Source: Candidatus Peribacteria bacterium
Lineage (GTDB): Bacteria > Patescibacteriota > Gracilibacteria > UBA1369 > GCA-2718715
NCBI GenBank assembly: GCA_943349385.1
Contig: CALQZM010000047.1
Coordinates: forward strand, 1-6,295
Length of the DNA: 6,295 nucleotides
Reading direction: 5' to 3'
The notes beneath the pieces were generated by a model. The model was not told the DNA's origin and did no database searches. It was given only the letters and a program-made list of their open reading frames with translations. Position numbers and translations under genes: made by a program. Shown in pieces: positions 1 through 6,273 of this stretch (positions within the stretch are counted from its first letter, which is position 1; each line of letters starts with the position of its first letter).

Positions 1-2087
1 CAGTTATTTAAATTGGTCGCAGTTGCAGAAGGATTGTGGATTTCAATCCATTCTTTTTTGCTATCTGTACCTTTGGGGTTCGGGTATACTTCGGTGATTT
101 GCAGTTCCGAATTAGATTGTCCAGTACTGTTAATCGTTGAAGTAGTGCTGTATTTTTGCAAGTTGCTAGATAAAGTTTTTGAAGTACTAGAGCTTTGAGT
201 TTTATTACTTGGGTCAAATTCTATTATTGTTCCCATGTATTTTTGAAATATGACACCCTCTTTAGCAACTTCATATTCTAGCTCTTCTATAATTTTGTCA
301 AAATATAGAAGTCTGACTTTCTCATTGGAATTGTTTAATGAAATTTTGGAGTCTGCATTACTAATTATTAGTTCCTGTTTAGGTTCAATACTAAGACCTT
401 TAAGTGAATAAGGTGTGCTGCCGCCTTCGATATCGTCTAAATACCAGTTAGTTAGACTTATTGTTTTATCGCCGTAATTATAAATTTTAATCCATTCAGC
501 ATTTGTGTCTGCACCTTTGGGGTTTGGTAAAAATTCATATATTTCAATTGTTTTTGGGCTTTCAATACTAATTTTTTCATTGCTTTGTAAACTTACTAAT
601 TCAGTTTTTTTTGCAGTAGTAGTCTTTGTTGTAGAACTACTAATTTTTAGTTCAGGTTTTTCGATTACATTTATTAGTAAAGATCCCTTACTGCTTAATC
701 CTTCGGAATCTGTAACCGTTAATAAAGCGTTGTAATTACCTGGTTCGTCAAATTTTAGGCTAGCTGGATTTGCAGTTGTGTAGGTTTGGCCGTTTATTTC
801 CCATTTATAAGTTAGAGCTTGGCTTTCAGGATCTGTAGAACTTGAACCGTCTAAGTTTACTGATAATGGCGCATATCCTGAGCTGTTACTGTTTTGTAGG
901 TTTATTAATGGGATTGGAGGGCTGTTTTGAATTGAGTTATTAGCTATGCCCTTTGTGCTTATGCTGGATAGGCTAAAGTCGACTTGGTAATTTGTGTCAG
1001 GTAATAGTTGATTTCTTTTAAATATTTGATTTTTTGAAATGTTTGAGCTATTTAGGCAGTCTTCGAACCATTCTTTGGAATCTTTCATATTTATCTCGTC
1101 TAGGGTTTCAGTTGCAGTGGGTGCACCATTATTCCAGCATACTGAATCGTACGTTTGATCGTTTAACTGAATGCTTACTTGTTCAGTTGTGGCTACTAAA
1201 TCGAGGTCAAGTGTTAAGTAGGATGGACTATTGATTTTGCTGTTTATTCCAGATGGGATAATTTTGTTGTCGATTACTAGATTTAGTTTAGATAAGTCTA
1301 GGTCTTGATTTCTTGGATCTATAAAAATCTCTACCCAGTCTGGACTACTATTTATGCTGATTTCAGAAAAAATTATGTAAGGATTGTATTCGTATACAAT
1401 AATAGTTTCGGGTATTGGCTGATCAGTTGTATTTTGATTGTCATTACTTTCTGTGTCAGTATTTTGCTCAGTATTTTCTTGTTCTATGTTATTTTCGGAG
1501 TTTGATTCTGGCTCATTTTCAGGGTTTGAGTCAGGATTTTCGTATGTTACTTCTTCTTCAATTATAGGTGATTGGTATGCTTGAAAAAAGCTACTGGATT
1601 GTCCCTTGATCCAATCCTGGGTATTTTGGTTTAATTGTAAGGAATAGGTGGTACTGTTTTCTGGATAGGTTACCTCAGTTAGTACTATATTATTTTGGGT
1701 GATTTTTAGTAATTCACCATTATTTGAAAGGCTTGTCCAGCTAGAATCTAGGATTGTATAATTTGTATTAACTAATTCGGGATATTTTAATAGAAACTTA
1801 GTTGAATTATTGACTATTAAAAAATATTCGTTTGGTTTTATGATGTTGCTGCCTTGAAATAGCGTTGTTTTGTGATTTACGTTATCTTCATTTAATATAA
1901 TATCGGCTACGATTATATCTTGATCTGATTGATTAAATGCTTCTATCCATTCGTTTTCACTTGTTTCGTGGTTGCCGATTTCTGTTATTAATAAGCTGTT
2001 TTCTGCGTTTGCGAATATTGCATTTAATCCTATTAAATTTAAAAAGATAAAAATCGAGAAACCGCTTATTAGTTTTGTTGTTTTCAT
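1..2087 (-). CDS. Secreted multi-domain surface protein with lamin-tail (LTD) and PKD domains, C-terminus outside window
   Basis: Reading the minus strand from the ATG at 2087-2085 gives 695 codons with no stop before the left edge, so the gene is 3'-partial. Residues 1-28 form a signal peptide: basic start, hydrophobic core, and an A-N-A cleavage site before E29. I see an LTD-like module at about 31-160 (NEWIEAF, W47), a 46-residue acidic linker at 177-222, a second, divergent LTD-like module at about 232-350 (PDWVEIF, W251; C317 and C344), and a PKD domain at about 390-476 (APLSVNLDGSSSTDPES, YKWEI, PGNY, LTVTDSEG). A Thr/Ser/Lys linker follows, then a clear LTD at about 514-630 (LPNPKGADTNAEWIKI), a Ser/Thr linker, and the start of another LTD at 662 (YPNPKGTDSKKEWIEI). 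LTDs and PKDs are beta-sandwich folds common in exported proteins. The role is probably extracellular binding or adhesion, which is inference; no catalytic domain is visible, but one could lie in the missing C-terminus. The start has no Shine-Dalgarno sequence. Confidence 0.9.
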   Translation of the reverse strand, partial: MKTTKLISGFSIFIFLNLIGLNAIFANAENSLLITEIGNHETSENEWIEAFNQSDQDIIVADIILNEDNVNHKTTLFQGSNIIKPNEYFLIVNNSTKFLLKYPELVNTNYTILDSSWTSLSNNGELLKITQNNIVLTEVTYPENSTTYSLQLNQNTQDWIKGQSSSFFQAYQSPIIEEEVTYENPDSNPENEPESNSENNIEQENTEQNTDTESNDNQNTTDQPIPETIIVYEYNPYIIFSEISINSSPDWVEIFIDPRNQDLDLSKLNLVIDNKIIPSGINSKINSPSYLTLDLDLVATTEQVSIQLNDQTYDSVCWNNGAPTATETLDEINMKDSKEWFEDCLNSSNISKNQIFKRNQLLPDTNYQVDFSLSSISTKGIANNSIQNSPPIPLINLQNSNSSGYAPLSVNLDGSSSTDPESQALTYKWEINGQTYTTANPASLKFDEPGNYNALLTVTDSEGLSSKGSLLINVIEKPELKISSSTTKTTTAKKTELVSLQSNEKISIESPKTIEIYEFLPNPKGADTNAEWIKIYNYGDKTISLTNWYLDDIEGGSTPYSLKGLSIEPKQELIISNADSKISLNNSNEKVRLLYFDKIIEELEYEVAKEGVIFQKYMGTIIEFDPSNKTQSSSTSKTLSSNLQKYSTTSTINSTGQSNSELQITEVYPNPKGTDSKKEWIEIHNPSATATNLNN

Positions 2088-2169
2088 ATAACTTAATATT
2101 AAATAGTATTTGGGTTCAGAATACAAAGTTTTTTATATCGAACTGTAAATTTATTGCCTAGAGTTAAGT

Positions 2170-2203
2170 TTGACCTTATAGTAAAAGAGTTGTATCTTAT
2201 AAT
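2170..2203 (+). promoter_or_regulatory. Candidate rny promoter
   Basis: TTGACC (2170-2175) matches five of six -35 bases and lies exactly 17 bases before TATCTT (2193-2198). A perfect TATAAT (2198-2203) overlaps the end of that -10, but its 22-base spacing from the -35 is too long for normal pairing. If used, the promoter would give rny a leader of roughly 165 bases. The rest of the 288-base divergent region (2088-2375) is AT-rich, and I found no gene in it and no convincing promoter for the leftward surface-protein gene. A chance match is possible in DNA this AT-rich. Confidence 0.4.
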
Positions 2204-2375
2204 TGGTTCTAGATTGAAATGAATAAGTTAAAGCTTTAGATGTACAGAAATATAGATTAAATAGAGGATATTGAGACTAAATAAATTTATTTTTGTTGAA
2301 ACTTACTGTTAAAAAGCTGTGTAAAACTTTTCGTTAAAAATTCTAGAAATTAATAAGATTTAATTTTAGAATATT

Positions 2376-3896
2376 ATGAATATTTATATATTAATGGGGA
2401 TTGCCTTGGTACTTGGTACCGGAATCGGTTTCGTAGTAAGGCTTAAACTTTTAGGTTTTAAAGGTGAAAGTATACTTGAAAAGTCTGAATCTACCCTTAA
2501 AGAAGCTGAAGAAAAAGCAAATCGGCTTTTACGAGAATCCAGAGAAAAAACCCAAAGAATGCAAGAAGAATTACAAAAAGAAGAGCGACTAAAAAGACAA
2601 GAAATAATTAAAATTGAAGAGCGTTTACTTCAAAAAGAAGAAGATTTAGAAAAGAAAATTGAATTATCTGAAAAGAAAAAAGAAGACTTAGATAAAAAAA
2701 TATCTGATGTTCAATCTTTAAAATCTGAGCTTAGTGTAGCTGCTGATAAACAAGATCAAGAACTGCAAAAAGTGGCTGCGCTATCTAAAGAAGAAGCTAA
2801 AGATATCCTATTTAAAAAAGTTGAAGAAACTTATCAAGAAGAATTGGTTTCGCATCTAAAAAGAATTGAAAAGCAAGCAAAAGACGAAGCTAAAGATAAA
2901 GCTAAAATGATTATGGCATTAGCTATGCAAAAGTATGCTGCTGAAACTGCTGCCGAAAACACAGCTACCATTGTTCAGCTTCCTAGTGATGAAATGAAAG
3001 GTAGAATTATTGGACGCGAGGGTCGAAATATTTCAGCTTTCGAGCGAGCTACTGGTGTCGATGTAATTGTAGATGAAACTCCTGAGACTGTAATTATTTC
3101 TGGATTTGATCTTTTACGAAGATATATTGCTAAGATTTCACTAGAAAGACTTTTAGTAGATGGAAGAATTCACCCAGCTAGAATTGAGGAAGTAGTTGAG
3201 AAAGTTAAGGAAGAAGTAGGGGATTTAATTAAAGAGTTAGGTGAAAAAGCTATTTATGAAACTGGAGTAGTTGGTCTACCAAATGAAATTGTTAAATTGT
3301 TAGGGCGACTTAAATTTAGAACTAGTCATGGGCAAAATGTATTGAAGCATTCGATTGAGGTTGCTTTCTTGTCGTCTACGATTGCTGCCGAAGTTGGCGC
3401 TGATGTTAGTCTTTGTAAAAAAGCTGCTCTGTTGCACGATATTGGTAAATCAGTCGATCACGAAGTAATTGGTCATCATGCTCATATAGGTGCTGATATT
3501 TGCAAGAAATTTGGGCTGCCTGAGTCGATTTGGAGTATCGTAGAAGCTCATCATGGAGACCCAGAACCAAAATCTTTAGAGGCAATTGTTGTTTATACTG
3601 CTAATTTGCTTTCAAATCATAGACCTGGATTAGATCAAAATAATCTAGAAAATTTTGTTAAGAGAATGACTGATCTTGAAAACGTAGCTCTTTCATTTGA
3701 TGGAGTCGATAAAGCCTTTGCAATTCACACTGGAACTGAAGTTCGTGTAATTGTGAACAGTGATAAAGTTGATGACTTATCTGCTTTGAAATTGTCTAAC
3801 GATATTGCTAAGAAGATTGAGAATGATGTTCAGTTCTCAAATCAGGTAAAAGTAGATGTAATTCGTGAAAAACGAGTTGAGGCTTATGCTGAATAG
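2376..3896 (+). CDS. rny: Ribonuclease Y
   Basis: This 506-residue protein has the full RNase Y layout and close to the family's usual length of about 520. An N-terminal membrane anchor (about 3-22) is followed by a long charged coiled coil rich in Glu and Lys (about 30-190), a KH RNA-binding domain with GRIIGREGRN at 209-218, and an HD phosphohydrolase domain with FRTSHGQNVLKHS (H325), LLHDIGK (H354-D355), GHHAHIGA (367-370) and AHHGD (392-395). In the family this membrane-bound endoribonuclease makes initiating cuts in mRNA turnover. The C-terminal segment (FAIHTGTEVRVIV, VIREKR) is also typical. One oddity: where the family normally has Asp in an ADALS-like motif, this protein has Asn410 (TANLLS), and the following RPGAR is RPGLD. 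The ATG is chosen because the anchor begins there; no Shine-Dalgarno sequence precedes it. The gene stands alone, divergent from the surface-protein gene and closed by its own terminator. Confidence 0.97.
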   Translation: MNIYILMGIALVLGTGIGFVVRLKLLGFKGESILEKSESTLKEAEEKANRLLRESREKTQRMQEELQKEERLKRQEIIKIEERLLQKEEDLEKKIELSEKKKEDLDKKISDVQSLKSELSVAADKQDQELQKVAALSKEEAKDILFKKVEETYQEELVSHLKRIEKQAKDEAKDKAKMIMALAMQKYAAETAAENTATIVQLPSDEMKGRIIGREGRNISAFERATGVDVIVDETPETVIISGFDLLRRYIAKISLERLLVDGRIHPARIEEVVEKVKEEVGDLIKELGEKAIYETGVVGLPNEIVKLLGRLKFRTSHGQNVLKHSIEVAFLSSTIAAEVGADVSLCKKAALLHDIGKSVDHEVIGHHAHIGADICKKFGLPESIWSIVEAHHGDPEPKSLEAIVVYTANLLSNHRPGLDQNNLENFVKRMTDLENVALSFDGVDKAFAIHTGTEVRVIVNSDKVDDLSALKLSNDIAKKIENDVQFSNQVKVDVIREKRVEAYAE

Positions 3897-3914
3897 AGTT
3901 TATTAAAAAATTAC

Positions 3915-3960
3915 AAAGGTTCCATTAATTGTAAAATATGCAATATTGGAATCTTTTTTT
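3915..3960 (+). terminator. Intrinsic terminator of rny
   Basis: The arm AAAGGTTCCA (3915-3924) pairs with TGGAATCTTT (3947-3956), with one G-U pair. Pairing continues inward with a mismatch and a bulge to a loop around 3932-3940. A run of seven T (3954-3960) follows. The site begins 18 bases after the rny stop and ends four bases before the groESL -35 box, so it separates the two units. Confidence 0.85.
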
Positions 3961-3964
3961 AGTC

Positions 3965-3992
3965 TTGACTGCTAAAGTTAGCACTGTAAAAT
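3965..3992 (+). promoter_or_regulatory. groESL promoter (sigma70 type)
   Basis: The -35 TTGACT (3965-3970) and -10 TAAAAT (3987-3992) are separated by 16 bases, each one base off the consensus. Transcription should start near 3999-4000, giving a groES leader of about 40 bases. The -10 box lies in the spacer of the CIRCE operator, so a bound repressor would block RNA polymerase. Confidence 0.85.
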
Positions 3993-4004
3993 AGTGAGTG
4001 CTAA
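3978..4004 (+). promoter_or_regulatory. CIRCE operator (HrcA binding site)
   Basis: The inverted repeat TTAGCACTG-N9-GAGTGCTAA matches the CIRCE consensus TTAGCACTC-N9-GAGTGCTAA at 17 of 18 arm positions. The only mismatch is the innermost base of the left arm (G3986 instead of C). CIRCE is the known operator of the HrcA repressor, which controls groESL in many bacteria, and it lies here directly before groES. The hrcA gene is not in the window, so its presence in this genome is inferred. Confidence 0.95.
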
Positions 4005-4039
4005 AAAATAACAATATTATATTTTTAAATTATTTACTT

Positions 4040-4333
4040 ATGTCTAAATTAGTACCTTTGGCTGACCATTTAGTGGTTAAGGCTATTGCAAAAGAGAAGC
4101 AAACTGCATCTGGAATTTATATTCCTGATACTTCAGAAGGAAAGCCTGAACAAGGGGAAGTTGTCGCAGTGGGTCCTGGTAAGAAAAAAGAAGATGGAAC
4201 ACTTATTCCTTTAGATGTAGTAGTAGGAGATAAGGTTTTGTTTAAAAAATATGCTCCAGATGAATTTGAGGTTAACGGTGAAAAGGTTTTGATTTTATCG
4301 GAATCAGATATTTTAGCAAAACTACATGATTAA
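4040..4333 (+). CDS. groES: Co-chaperonin GroES (Cpn10)
   Basis: The 97-residue product matches the family's usual length. It starts MSKLVPLADHLVVK, followed by the mobile loop around 18-34 with the GroEL-binding hydrophobic tripeptide IYI (26-28) in TASGIYIPD. The core follows (GEVVAVGPGKK, VVVGDKVLFKKYAPDEFEVNG), and the C-terminal strand is KVLILSESDILAKL. GroES forms a seven-subunit lid that caps the GroEL chamber in the cytoplasm during ATP-driven folding. I chose the ATG at 4040 because it begins the conserved sequence. An in-frame GTG at 3998 would place the start inside the CIRCE element and about at the transcription start, and would add 14 unconserved residues. No Shine-Dalgarno sequence precedes the ATG; the leader is nearly all A and T. 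groEL follows after 58 bases, in the usual groES-groEL order. Confidence 0.97.
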   Translation: MSKLVPLADHLVVKAIAKEKQTASGIYIPDTSEGKPEQGEVVAVGPGKKKEDGTLIPLDVVVGDKVLFKKYAPDEFEVNGEKVLILSESDILAKLHD

Positions 4334-4349
4334 ACATTCATGAACACTC

Positions 4350-4364
4350 TAGGATGAAATCCTA
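4350..4364 (+). other. Small hairpin between groES and groEL
   Basis: TAGGAT (4350-4355) and ATCCTA (4359-4364) form a perfect 6-base stem with a GAA loop. An 8-base palindrome TTCATGAA (4337-4344) lies just upstream. No T-run follows, so this is not an intrinsic terminator. It might mark an mRNA processing or stability site between the two cistrons, but that is inference. Confidence 0.45.
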
Positions 4365-4391
4365 TTAATAAATAATTTAACTTATATACAA

Positions 4392-6032
4392 ATGGCTAAA
4401 CAAATTAAATTTTCAGATGAAGCTCGACAAAAATTATTTGCAGGTGTGCGACAACTTGCCGATGCGGTCCGAATTACTATGGGTCCTAAAGGTCGTAATG
4501 TAGTAATCGACAAAAAATACGGTGCTCCAGTAATTACAAATGATGGTGTTACGATCGCCAAAGAAATCGAATTATCTGATCCATATGAAAATATGGGTGC
4601 ACAATTAGTAAAAGAAGTTGCTACTAAAACGAATGATGTGGCTGGTGATGGTACGACTACGGCAACCGTTTTGGCACATGCTTTGATTGCAGAAGGATTA
4701 CGTAACGTGACTGCTGGTGCGAATCCTATGGTCTTAAAATATGGTATTGAACATGCTTCTCGTTTAGTTATTGAGGAGTTGGCTAAAGTTGCTAAACAAA
4801 TTTCGTCACGTGATGAGATTGCTCAAGTTGCTACAATTTCGGCTCAAGATGAAAATGTTGGTAATTTGATTGCTGATATTATGGAAGCTGTTGGAAAAGA
4901 CGGAGTAATTACAGTTGAAGAATCTAATACAATGGGTCTTGAAAAAGAGGTTGTAGAAGGAATGCAATTTGATAACGGCTATATTTCACCTTACATGGTG
5001 ACTGATCCAGCTCGAATGGAAGCTATTTTAGATGATGCCTATATTTTACTCACAGATAAAAAGATTTCTTCAGTTCAAGAAATTTTGCCATTGCTTGAAA
5101 AAATTGCTCAAAGTGGTAAAAAAGAATTATTTGTAGTTGCTGAAGAAGTTGATGGTGAGGCTCTTGCTACATTTGTAGTAAATAAATTAAGAGGGACTTT
5201 TACGATTGTTGCTGTGAAAGCTCCTGCATTTGGAGATCGAAGAAAAGAAATGTTACGAGATATAGCTGTTCTTACAGGTGGTAAAGTAATTACTGAAGAA
5301 TTAGGTTTAAAACTTGAAAATACTGAAATAGAAGATTTAGGACAAGCCCGAAAAGTAGTTGTTTCAAAAGATTCAACAATTATTGTGGATGGTAAAGGAG
5401 ATGCTGCAGATGTAGATAACAGAATCCGAGAAATTGAAGCTGTATTCGATCGAACAACTTCGGAATTTGATAAGGACAAACTAATGGAAAGACGTGCAAA
5501 ATTAGCTGGAGGAGTTGGAATTATTAAAGTAGGTGCTGCCACAGAAGTTGAGCTTAAAGAAAAGAAACATAGAATCGAAGACGCACTTGCTGCAACTCGG
5601 GCCGCAGTTCAAGAAGGAATTGTTGCTGGTGGTGGAACAGTGTTGCTACAAATCCGAAAAATTCTAGATAATGTTGAAGGTGAAGCGGATTTTGTAACAG
5701 GTGTTCAAATTGTAAAACGTGCTTTAGAATCGCCGGTTCGACAAATTGCTGTTAATGCCGGTAAAGAAGGTGCTGTAATTGTGGATGCAGTTGAAAAAGC
5801 TGAAACTGGAATTGGATATAATGCAGCGACCGATAAAATGGTAGATATGGTTAAAGAAGGAATTGTTGATCCTAAGATGGTAACTCGAAGTGCTTTGCAA
5901 AATGCAGTTTCTATAGCTTCGATTTTCTTGACTATGGAAGGTGCAATTACTGATTTGCCAGAAGAAAAAGGATCTAGTGCTGGAGGTCATGCAGGACATG
6001 ATCACGGAATGGGCGGAATGATGGGAATGTAA
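4392..6032 (+). CDS. groEL: Chaperonin GroEL (Cpn60)
   Basis: The 546-residue product aligns with GroEL from end to end and has the expected length. Equatorial ATP-site motifs are present: LGPKGRN-type TMGPKGRN (29-36), NDG (50-52) and GDGTTTATVL (85-94). The catalytic Asp of the hinge-equatorial region is D397 in RIEDALAATRAAVQEG, followed by GGG (413-415). The apical substrate-binding segment includes FDNGYISPYMV (193-203), with APAFGDRRK at 278-285. The protein forms a double heptameric ring and folds cytoplasmic proteins with the GroES cap using ATP. The C-terminus ends in a Gly/Met tail of the usual GGM kind but carries three histidines (H533, H536, H538). It is the second gene of the CIRCE-controlled groESL operon and is followed at once by a strong terminator. 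The ATG at 4392 begins the conserved MAKQIKF; there is no Shine-Dalgarno sequence before it. Confidence 0.98.
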   Translation: MAKQIKFSDEARQKLFAGVRQLADAVRITMGPKGRNVVIDKKYGAPVITNDGVTIAKEIELSDPYENMGAQLVKEVATKTNDVAGDGTTTATVLAHALIAEGLRNVTAGANPMVLKYGIEHASRLVIEELAKVAKQISSRDEIAQVATISAQDENVGNLIADIMEAVGKDGVITVEESNTMGLEKEVVEGMQFDNGYISPYMVTDPARMEAILDDAYILLTDKKISSVQEILPLLEKIAQSGKKELFVVAEEVDGEALATFVVNKLRGTFTIVAVKAPAFGDRRKEMLRDIAVLTGGKVITEELGLKLENTEIEDLGQARKVVVSKDSTIIVDGKGDAADVDNRIREIEAVFDRTTSEFDKDKLMERRAKLAGGVGIIKVGAATEVELKEKKHRIEDALAATRAAVQEGIVAGGGTVLLQIRKILDNVEGEADFVTGVQIVKRALESPVRQIAVNAGKEGAVIVDAVEKAETGIGYNAATDKMVDMVKEGIVDPKMVTRSALQNAVSIASIFLTMEGAITDLPEEKGSSAGGHAGHDHGMGGMMGM

Positions 6033-6033
6033 T

Positions 6034-6111
6034 AAAAAATGGAGACTTATTTCTCGGCCGGCTTCACCCCTTCGGGGCTGCAGATGGCACTCGAAAAAGT
6101 CTCCATTTTTT
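6034..6111 (+). terminator. Long composite terminator of groESL
   Basis: Starting two bases after the groEL stop, AAAAAATGGAGACTT (6034-6048) pairs perfectly over 15 bases with AAGTCTCCATTTTTT (6097-6111), which ends in six T. The 48 enclosed bases are GC-rich and fold further. TCG (6054-6056) can pair with CGA (6092-6094), and GCC (6057-6059) with GGC (6086-6088). CTTCA (6062-6066) can pair with TGCAG (6079-6083) with one mismatch, and CCCC (6067-6070) with GGGG (6074-6077) around a TTC loop. The whole is one very long hairpin, unusual for a plain terminator. The A-run on the left would also allow it to act on leftward transcripts. Confidence 0.92.
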
Positions 6112-6236
6112 GTGTATTGAGAGCTTGGTAGTTTGAATTTGTTGCTAGATTTACGAGGCTGTGCCTGCGGAGCGCCCTCTAAAATTTTCTATTTTTTACA
6201 AGAATTAATAGATGCTAAGTAGGTTGGTTTCGCCCT
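6112..6236. other. Non-coding stretch between two terminators, no gene recognised
   Basis: I found no protein gene, tRNA or known RNA family here. Its one distinctive part is a GC-rich patch at 6154-6180 (20 of 27 bases G or C) in otherwise AT-rich DNA, with a local hairpin AGGC-TGT-GCCT (6156-6166) and a longer possible pairing GAGG (6155-6158) with CCTC (6176-6179). Both flanks are strong terminators, so it could be a short independent RNA, but no good promoter is visible inside; TTGGTA (6125-6130) and TAGATT (6146-6151), spaced 15 bases apart, are weak. Confidence 0.5.
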
Positions 6237-6273
6237 AAAAAAGAATCCGACGGCGCCGTCGGATTCTTTTTTT
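6237..6273. terminator. Perfect palindromic, probably bidirectional terminator
   Basis: AAAAAAGAATCCGACGGC (6237-6254) is the exact reverse complement of the next 18 bases (6255-6272), with no spacer, and the T-run extends to 6273. The stem is GC-rich in the middle and has an A-run on the left and a T-run on the right, so it can end transcripts from either side. Which transcript it serves is unclear: groESL is already terminated at 6111, so it could catch read-through, a small RNA from 6112-6236, or a leftward gene from beyond the window. Confidence 0.92.

Noticed and set aside
13..1505. Several plus-strand open frames of 60-76 codons in the left part
   Set aside because: They are antisense to the continuous 695-codon surface-protein frame and show no coherent domains.
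3998..4039. Upstream GTG start for groES adding 14 residues
   Set aside because: It lies inside the CIRCE right arm at about the transcription start, and the extra residues are not like GroES; the ATG at 4040 begins the conserved protein.
5108..5542. A 144-codon open frame on the minus strand inside groEL
   Set aside because: It lies antisense to a strongly conserved gene, is Ser/Thr-rich as antisense frames in such genes often are, and shows no recognisable domain.
6053..6112. Short minus-strand ORF of 19 codons (ATG near 6112) and a 15-codon plus-strand ORF from 6084
   Set aside because: Both lie wholly or mostly within the terminator hairpin, which explains the sequence better than coding does.
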